Shown piece by piece: positions 60,113-64,000 of a stretch of DNA of 64,000 nucleotides. Position numbers and translations under genes: made by a program. A model generated the notes under the pieces. That model was given only the letters and a program-made list of their open reading frames with translations, ran no database searches and was not told the DNA's origin. The DNA is from Alphaproteobacteria bacterium. GTDB lineage: Bacteria > Pseudomonadota > Alphaproteobacteria > Rhizobiales > Beijerinckiaceae. Within the stretch, counting starts at the first letter, position 1, and every line of letters begins with the position of its first letter. The stretch lies in NCBI GenBank assembly GCA_016869595.1, contig VGDT01000010.1:1-64000 (forward strand). Direction: 5' to 3'.

Positions 60113-60413
60113 GTGCAAACCCCTAGGGCTTTGATCCCGGTATGGGCGCTGCATTACGCAGCGACGGCCACCGGAGCATAGTTGTCGTTGGCAACTATAA
60201 GGTTTGACCCGATAACGGCGGTATCATGCCGAGCGAAAAATCACCCTTTACGCCCTCGTCGATCCTATTTCGCCCCCGCCGAAGCCCGCCGCGCCGACGG
60301 GCTTTGGTGGAGGCGCCGGGTACCGCCCCCGGGTCCGAATGGTTTATTGCGGTGTCCGTTTATCGCCATAGCCGCCGCAAGCGACGGCAAATTGAATATA
60401 GGGGTTTGCGTCC
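60113..60413 (-). ncRNA. ssrA: permuted two-piece tmRNA
   Basis: Rescues stalled ribosomes and adds a degradation tag. On minus, the acceptor piece comes first (from about 60413) and ends GGGGGCGGTACCCGG, CGCCTCC, ACCA at 60305, with the alphaproteobacterial T-loop. A loop segment with an AAGCCC/GGGCTT hairpin follows, then the coding piece beginning GGGGGCGAAATAGGATCGAC; its first 7 nt pair with CGCCTCC. The tag frame (60192-60154) encodes ANDNYAPVAVAA followed by TAA. The two pieces are held together by GCAAACCCCTA (acceptor 5') and TAGGGGTTTGC (coding 3'), a perfect 11-bp helix. The outer ends are approximate. The feature is absent from the ORF track. Confidence 0.93.
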
Positions 60414-60448
60414 CAAGGGGGAAGAGGCGGGCGATAGAGCCCAGCCCG

Positions 60449-60480
60449 TAGGAAAACGCCCGCCAATCGCGGCGGGCGTT
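60449..60480 (-). terminator. terminator of the HhH-protein gene
   Basis: On minus, AACGCCCGCC and GGCGGGCGTT form a 10-bp stem with a 6-nt loop followed by TTTTCC. It is 30 bp after the stop of the helix-hairpin-helix gene and upstream of ssrA. Confidence 0.8.
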
Positions 60481-60508
60481 CTTGGGCGCGCTCTTACGCG
60501 ATGCGCTT

Positions 60509-60817
60509 TTACTTGGCGACGGTCAGATGATCCTTCACCAGCGCAAAGACGTCGGCCGGTAGAATATTGCTCGTCGAGAGCTCTTCGACGCTCTTGAACG
60601 GACGCGCCTTGACGATCGCATCGGCGAAACTCTTGTTCAGGCCTTTCACCGTCGCAAGCTGTTCAGCGGTTGCAGTGTTGATGTCGAGGCGCGCCGCCTC
60701 CATTTTCGCGCTCTGCAACGGCGACGCCGGCGTCGCGGGCTTCATCGCCGGAGCCGTCTGCGCGAGAGCGGACGTGACGCAAAGAAAAGCGGCGGCAAAG
60801 ATGGCTGTGCGGATCAT
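60509..60817 (-). CDS. secreted helix-hairpin-helix (ComEA-like) protein
   Basis: A 102-residue protein with signal peptide (MIRTAIFAAAFLCVTSALA) and a Pro/Ala-rich linker. The helix-hairpin-helix domain reads LDINTATAEQLATVKGLNKSFADAIVKARPFKSVEEL. The NTAxxxxLxxxxGxxxxxAxxIxxxRPFxxxxEL pattern is that of ComEA/topoisomerase-type HhH DNA-binding domains. It could bind extracellular DNA or be a small structural protein; no competence genes are adjacent. It is followed by its own terminator. Confidence 0.88.
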   Translation of the reverse strand: MIRTAIFAAAFLCVTSALAQTAPAMKPATPASPLQSAKMEAARLDINTATAEQLATVKGLNKSFADAIVKARPFKSVEELSTSNILPADVFALVKDHLTVAK

Positions 60818-60937
60818 GGATAACTCCTGGGCTCATGCCCCCATGTCGAGACGTTTCGTCCCGATCAGCGCGCCTAATCTGCCGAAGGGCCGCTGAACCC
60901 GCCGTGAAGCTTGCGTTCATCAATGGTTTAGCGAAGA

Positions 60938-61543
60938 CTACGCCTCGCCGACGCGTTTCACCGCGCCGAAACCTTTCGCCTCCATGGCGAGATGCAGCCT
61001 GTTCTGCAGTCCGGCGTCGTCGCCTTTGACGAGCAGCCTGGCGGCGTCAGCGATCGCTTCGCAGAGCGCGCTCACCCAGGGCTCCTCGCTCTTGGCGAAA
61101 TCGCTGAGCACATAGGAATGAACGAGCGCCTTATCGCCGGGATGGCCGATGCCCAGCCGCAGCCGCTTATAGTCGTTGCCGATATGAGCGCTGATCGAGC
61201 GCAGGCCATTATGTCCTGCGACTCCGCCGCCTGTTTTTATCCGGCATTTGGCCGGCGCGAGATCGAGTTCGTCGTGAATGACCACGATCTCGTCGAGCCC
61301 GATTTTGTGAAAACGCGCGGCTTCGCCGACCGAACGGCCGCTCTCGTTCATGTAGGTTTGCGGCTCCAGCAACATGACGCGTTCGCCGCCGATCGTTCCC
61401 TCGCTGATGAGGCCCTGAAAACGCGCGCGCGCCTGCGGAAAGCCGTGTCGTTTGGCGATCGCTTCGAGCGCCATGAAGCCGATGTTGTGCCGGTTCTTGG
61501 CGTAGGCGCGTCCGGGATTGCCTAATCCGACAAGGAGCAGCAT
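60938..61543 (-). CDS. pth: peptidyl-tRNA hydrolase
   Basis: Releases tRNA from prematurely dropped peptidyl-tRNA. The 201-residue protein has [27 protein letters not shown] (catalytic His in RHNIGF). It also has [46 protein letters not shown] and [11 protein letters not shown], all Pth blocks in the right order. It lies downstream of rplY on the same strand, a common bacterial arrangement, but with a terminator hairpin in between. Confidence 0.96.
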   Translation of the reverse strand: MLLLVGLGNPGRAYAKNRHNIGFMALEAIAKRHGFPQARARFQGLISEGTIGGERVMLLEPQTYMNESGRSVGEAARFHKIGLDEIVVIHDELDLAPAKCRIKTGGGVAGHNGLRSISAHIGNDYKRLRLGIGHPGDKALVHSYVLSDFAKSEEPWVSALCEAIADAARLLVKGDDAGLQNRLHLAMEAKGFGAVKRVGEA

Positions 61544-61553
61544 GTGAGCCTCA

Positions 61554-61582
61554 ATAAAAATGGCCGGGCGAACCCGGCCATT
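61554..61582 (-). terminator. terminator/attenuator between rplY and pth
   Basis: On minus, AATGGCCGGG and CCCGGCCATT form a 10-bp stem with a 4-nt loop followed by TTTTATTG. It is between the rplY stop (61605) and pth ATG (61543), so pth is either expressed by read-through or from its own promoter. Confidence 0.85.
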
Positions 61583-61604
61583 ATCACGGTAAGCTTTGCG
61601 GCGC

Positions 61605-62255
61605 TTACTTCTTCTTTTCTTCCTTGGCGGGAGCCGGCGCAGGCGCAGGCGCCGCCGCTGCCGCCGGAGCCTCCTCCTCGGCGCCGCCGCCGGCGGGCGG
61701 CGACAGGCTCGCCACGGTGAAATTCTTGTCCGGATTCGTCGGCTTGCAGCCCTCGGGGAGCGGAATCGCTGAAATGTGCAGCGAGTCGTTGAAGTCCATG
61801 CCCGTCATGTCGGCGGTCAGGGCTTCCGGAATATTGTCGGCCGGCACCCACATCTCCACCGTGTGATAAACGATGTTGAGCGCGCCGCCACGCTTCAGGC
61901 CGGGCGCCGCTTCCTGATTGATGAAATGCACCGGCACTTGCACGCGCAACCGCGAGCCTGGCTTCAAGCGCAGAAAATCCACGTGGATCGGCGTGTCCTT
62001 GATGACGTCGAGTTGATAGTCGCGCGGGATTGCGCGCTCCTTCTTGCCGTCGATGTCGAGCTCGAAAATCGTGGTGAGGAAATGTCCCGCGAAAATGAGC
62101 TGCGAGAGGTTCTTCTTGTCGAGCGAAATCGGCTGCGGCGCTTCGCCGCCGCCATAGAGCACTGCTGGAATGCGGCCCTCACGGCGAACGCTGCGGGCGG
62201 CCCCCTTGCCTGTCCCGCTGCGCACCGTGGCCGCGAGCTTCTTGGTCTCGGCCAT
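61605..62255 (-). CDS. rplY: 50S ribosomal protein L25/general stress protein Ctc
   Basis: 5S-rRNA-binding ribosomal protein of the long CTC type (216 residues). The N-terminal L25 domain reads [41 protein letters not shown]. The C-terminal TL5/CTC beta domain contains [42 protein letters not shown] and [18 protein letters not shown]. The tail is Ala/Pro-rich ending in KEEKKK. The ORF-track start (62318) is upstream; ATG 62255 ([11 protein letters not shown]) is the conserved start. It is followed by a strong terminator and pth. Confidence 0.95.
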   Translation of the reverse strand: MAETKKLAATVRSGTGKGAARSVRREGRIPAVLYGGGEAPQPISLDKKNLSQLIFAGHFLTTIFELDIDGKKERAIPRDYQLDVIKDTPIHVDFLRLKPGSRLRVQVPVHFINQEAAPGLKRGGALNIVYHTVEMWVPADNIPEALTADMTGMDFNDSLHISAIPLPEGCKPTNPDKNFTVASLSPPAGGGAEEEAPAAAAAPAPAPAPAKEEKKK

Positions 62256-62494
62256 GTCGGTGTCCTTCAAGTCAAAAGAAAGGGCGCTGCTTCGCCTCCA
62301 GGGGTGTCGGAAACGCAAGCGCCGCGGCGCTTATAGAGGAGCGCGCCGCGCGAGGCAAGTTGGAGGGTTGAAACATGCGCGCGACCCCCCTTTCCGTTCG
62401 CCAATTGCGCCTCATATGGGCGCAGGTCGCTAAACTTTTGAGCGGCATGGCGCAGCCGCGGCTTCGTTCCGGCTGCAAGAGGAAGGGTTACACC

Positions 62495-62827
62495 ATGCGT
62501 ACTCTGGTGGCTTGCTTCGCGCTTCTTGGACTCGTTGGCTTGGCGGCGACGCCGGCTCAGGCCGACCGTCGGCTCACGCGTGAGGAGAAATCAAGCATCG
62601 AATCGGCGATGAAGGACATGAACTGCTCCGGCGGAAAGATGGAATATGACGACGGTAGATTCGAAGTCGATGACGCGCGCTGTCAGGGCGGCAAGCGCTA
62701 CGATCTAACCTTCGATCGGAACTTCAAGCTGACGAACAAGGAGCTGGAGGGCAGGGTCGGCGACGTACATTATTATGGCCGCTACAACAAGCGCGAAAAC
62801 AGGCGCGGCCAGGGGAATCGCATTTGA
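62495..62827 (+). CDS. small secreted PepSY-like protein
   Basis: A 110-residue protein with a signal peptide (MRTLVACFALLGLVGLAATPAQA). A single PepSY-like unit follows: LTREEKSSIESAMKDMNCSGGKMEYDDGRFEVDDARCQGGKRYDLTFDRNFKL, a helix followed by strands with two cysteines. AGAGGAAGGG precedes ATG 62495, which is preferred over the in-frame upstream ATG 62375. The C-terminal end (RENRRGQGNRI) runs into the left boundary of the following insertion element, so its natural 3' end could have been altered. Role unknown, possibly envelope. Confidence 0.8.
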   Translation: MRTLVACFALLGLVGLAATPAQADRRLTREEKSSIESAMKDMNCSGGKMEYDDGRFEVDDARCQGGKRYDLTFDRNFKLTNKELEGRVGDVHYYGRYNKRENRRGQGNRI

Positions 62828-64000
62828 AACTGATTGACATTGTAGCTGGGTCTTGTGGGCTTTTGGAGAATCGATTCTAGCCATTGCGTCGAGGACGCGG
62901 CGGTTGGAGGCTCGCATGGAAGGCTTGGCGGCTTGTTTCGAGGATTTGGAGGACCCGCGCACCGGCAACGCCGGGCTTCATGATCTGGTCGAGATCATGG
63001 TGATCGCGCTGTGCACGGTGCTGTGCGGCGGGCAATATGCTTCGGACATGGAGTTGTTCGCCCGGGAGAAGGAAGCGTTCCTTCGGCAGTTCCTGAAGCT
63101 CGAAAAGGGATTGCCGAGCCACGACACGTTCTCGCGGGTGTTCCGCCTTCTCGATCCAGAGCAGTTTCGCGCCTGTTTTCAAAAGTTCATGGCCAAGTTT
63201 TCGCAAGCTTGCCAGGGCGTTGTCGCCATTGACGGCAAGGTGTTGAGGCGTTCATTCGACAAGGCCAGCGGCAAGTCGCCGCTGCACATGGTTTCCGCCT
63301 GGGGATGCGAACAGCGTCTTGTGCTGGCGCAGATCGCCACGGACGCCAAGTCGAATGAGATCACCGCGGTTCCGCAATTACTGAAACTGTTGTCGCTCGA
63401 GGGAGCCATCGTGACCGTCGACGCGCTCAATTGCCAGCGCGCGATCGCCCAGCAAATCATCGATCAGGGCGGCGATTACGCCTTTGCGCTCAAGGGCAAT
63501 CAGGGAACCATGCACGACGATGTCAGCGTGTTCCTCGATGATCCGCTGACAACGGCCACGACGCAACACACCACGGTCGAAGCCGATCACGGCCGCATCG
63601 AAACGCGCGCCGTTTCGATCTCGACGAACATCGACTGGTTGCAGGAACGGCATCAATGGCCGGGCCTGCAGGCGATCGGAAAAGTCACGCGCACACGCGA
63701 GATCGGCGACAAAATATCCACGGAAACAGCCTATTATCTGTTCAGCACGCCAATCTCGGCCGAACGCGGCGGCGACGTCGTGCGCAGCCATTGGGGCGTC
63801 GAAAATCGTTTGCACTGGCGCCTCGACGTGATCATGAATGAAGACGCCGCTCGCAACCGCATGGACAACGGCCCACACAATCTCGCCGTGCTCCGCCACA
63901 TGGCGCTCAACGTCATGAGCAAGGAGGAAAGCAAGACATCCCTACGCGCAAAATTCAAAAAAGCCGCATGGAATCAAGAATATCTCGTCAAACTCCTCTC
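62828..64000 (+). mobile_element. ISAs1-type insertion sequence, left part (open at window end)
   Basis: The element starts somewhere in 62825-62915 and contains a transposase from 62916 to beyond the window. The left end cannot be placed exactly because the right end is outside, so no inverted-repeat comparison is possible. It begins directly after the stop of the PepSY-like gene. Confidence 0.7.
62916..64000 (+). CDS. ISAs1 family transposase, 3' end cut by window
   Basis: DDE transposase with 361 codons visible, near the full family length (370-380). The N-terminal associated domain reads DLEDPRTGNAGLHDLVEIMVIALCTVLCGG. Catalytic residues are at Asp106 (VVAIDGKVLRRS), Asp169 (VTVDALNCQ) and Glu296 (VRSHWGVENRLHW), all intact. 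RTREIGDKISTETAYYLFS and HNLAVLRHMALN are ISAs1 signatures. GGAGG precedes ATG 62916. It looks functional. Confidence 0.92.
   Translation, partial: MEGLAACFEDLEDPRTGNAGLHDLVEIMVIALCTVLCGGQYASDMELFAREKEAFLRQFLKLEKGLPSHDTFSRVFRLLDPEQFRACFQKFMAKFSQACQGVVAIDGKVLRRSFDKASGKSPLHMVSAWGCEQRLVLAQIATDAKSNEITAVPQLLKLLSLEGAIVTVDALNCQRAIAQQIIDQGGDYAFALKGNQGTMHDDVSVFLDDPLTTATTQHTTVEADHGRIETRAVSISTNIDWLQERHQWPGLQAIGKVTRTREIGDKISTETAYYLFSTPISAERGGDVVRSHWGVENRLHWRLDVIMNEDAARNRMDNGPHNLAVLRHMALNVMSKEESKTSLRAKFKKAAWNQEYLVKLL

Noticed and set aside
60182-60597. Plus-strand ORFs 60182-60451 and 60226-60597
   Set aside because: They lie over the ssrA gene on the opposite strand; the sequence is explained by tmRNA structure.

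Overview
The window reads as chromosome of a GC-rich alphaproteobacterial methylotroph of the order Rhizobiales/Hyphomicrobiales, most likely a type II methanotroph such as Methylocystis or Methylosinus. The evidence is a nearly complete serine cycle gene set, a circularly permuted (two-piece) ssrA gene of the alphaproteobacterial kind, a class II DAHP synthase, an alphaproteobacterial SspB, and poly-3-hydroxybutyrate/ketone-body genes. No methane monooxygenase or methanol dehydrogenase gene lies in the window, so methanotrophy itself is inference.

Layout. 1-8.8 kb: 5' part of rfbB (cut by the window start), tRNA-Lys(UUU), DUF1467 and methylmalonyl-CoA epimerase, a winged-helix/TPR regulator, two divergent genes for exported proteins of unknown role, NnrU, DUF1622, a glutamyl-tRNA synthetase and a ceramide-glucosyltransferase-like enzyme. 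8.8-15.7 kb: class II DAHP synthase, acyltransferase 3, glutathione reductase, rpiA, a small secreted protein, gph, an HD-domain protein and tRNA-Val(CAC). 15.8-24.1 kb: acetyl-CoA/ketone-body/PHB block, with a two-subunit 3-oxoacid CoA-transferase, FabI-type reductase and 3-hydroxybutyrate dehydrogenase on minus, then a MaoC-phosphotransacetylase fusion, acetate kinase and a DUF3141 protein on plus. 24.1-32.5 kb: GH31 glycosidase, DHA2 transporter, cation/proton antiporter with a universal stress protein, a CrtI-like oxidoreductase and msrB.

33.2-46.3 kb is the centre of the window: ftfL-sgaA-hprA-mtdA-fchA-mtkA-mtkB-ppc-mclA-gckA, ten co-oriented genes. FtfL, FchA and MtdA interconvert formate and C1-tetrahydrofolate units. 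SgaA, HprA and GckA take serine via hydroxypyruvate and glycerate to 2-phosphoglycerate. Ppc, MtkAB and MclA convert PEP to malyl-CoA and split it to glyoxylate and acetyl-CoA. Two intergenic dispersed-type inverted repeats sit inside this cluster (hprA-mtdA and mclA-gckA gaps).

46.3-64 kb: a BrnTA toxin-antitoxin pair with a visible operator-like palindrome, nitroreductase, methyltransferase, MFS transporter, VOC protein, ABC-F ATPase and L,D-transpeptidase. There follow hicB and hicA genes in an unusual convergent arrangement, a UvrD-like helicase, a degenerate Tat/lipoprotein-type L,D-transpeptidase, and an RHH protein whose start lies in a repeat. Then come DUF4169-sspB-ssrA, a HhH protein, pth, rplY, a small PepSY-like secreted protein and an ISAs1-type transposase running to the window edge.

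No CRISPR array, phage or obvious novel multi-gene defence system was found. The most unusual items are the convergent hicB/hicA pair, the repeats inside the serine-cycle cluster, the RHH gene lacking a native start, the degenerate YkuD protein, and helically phased GGATAGG boxes upstream of ftfL.
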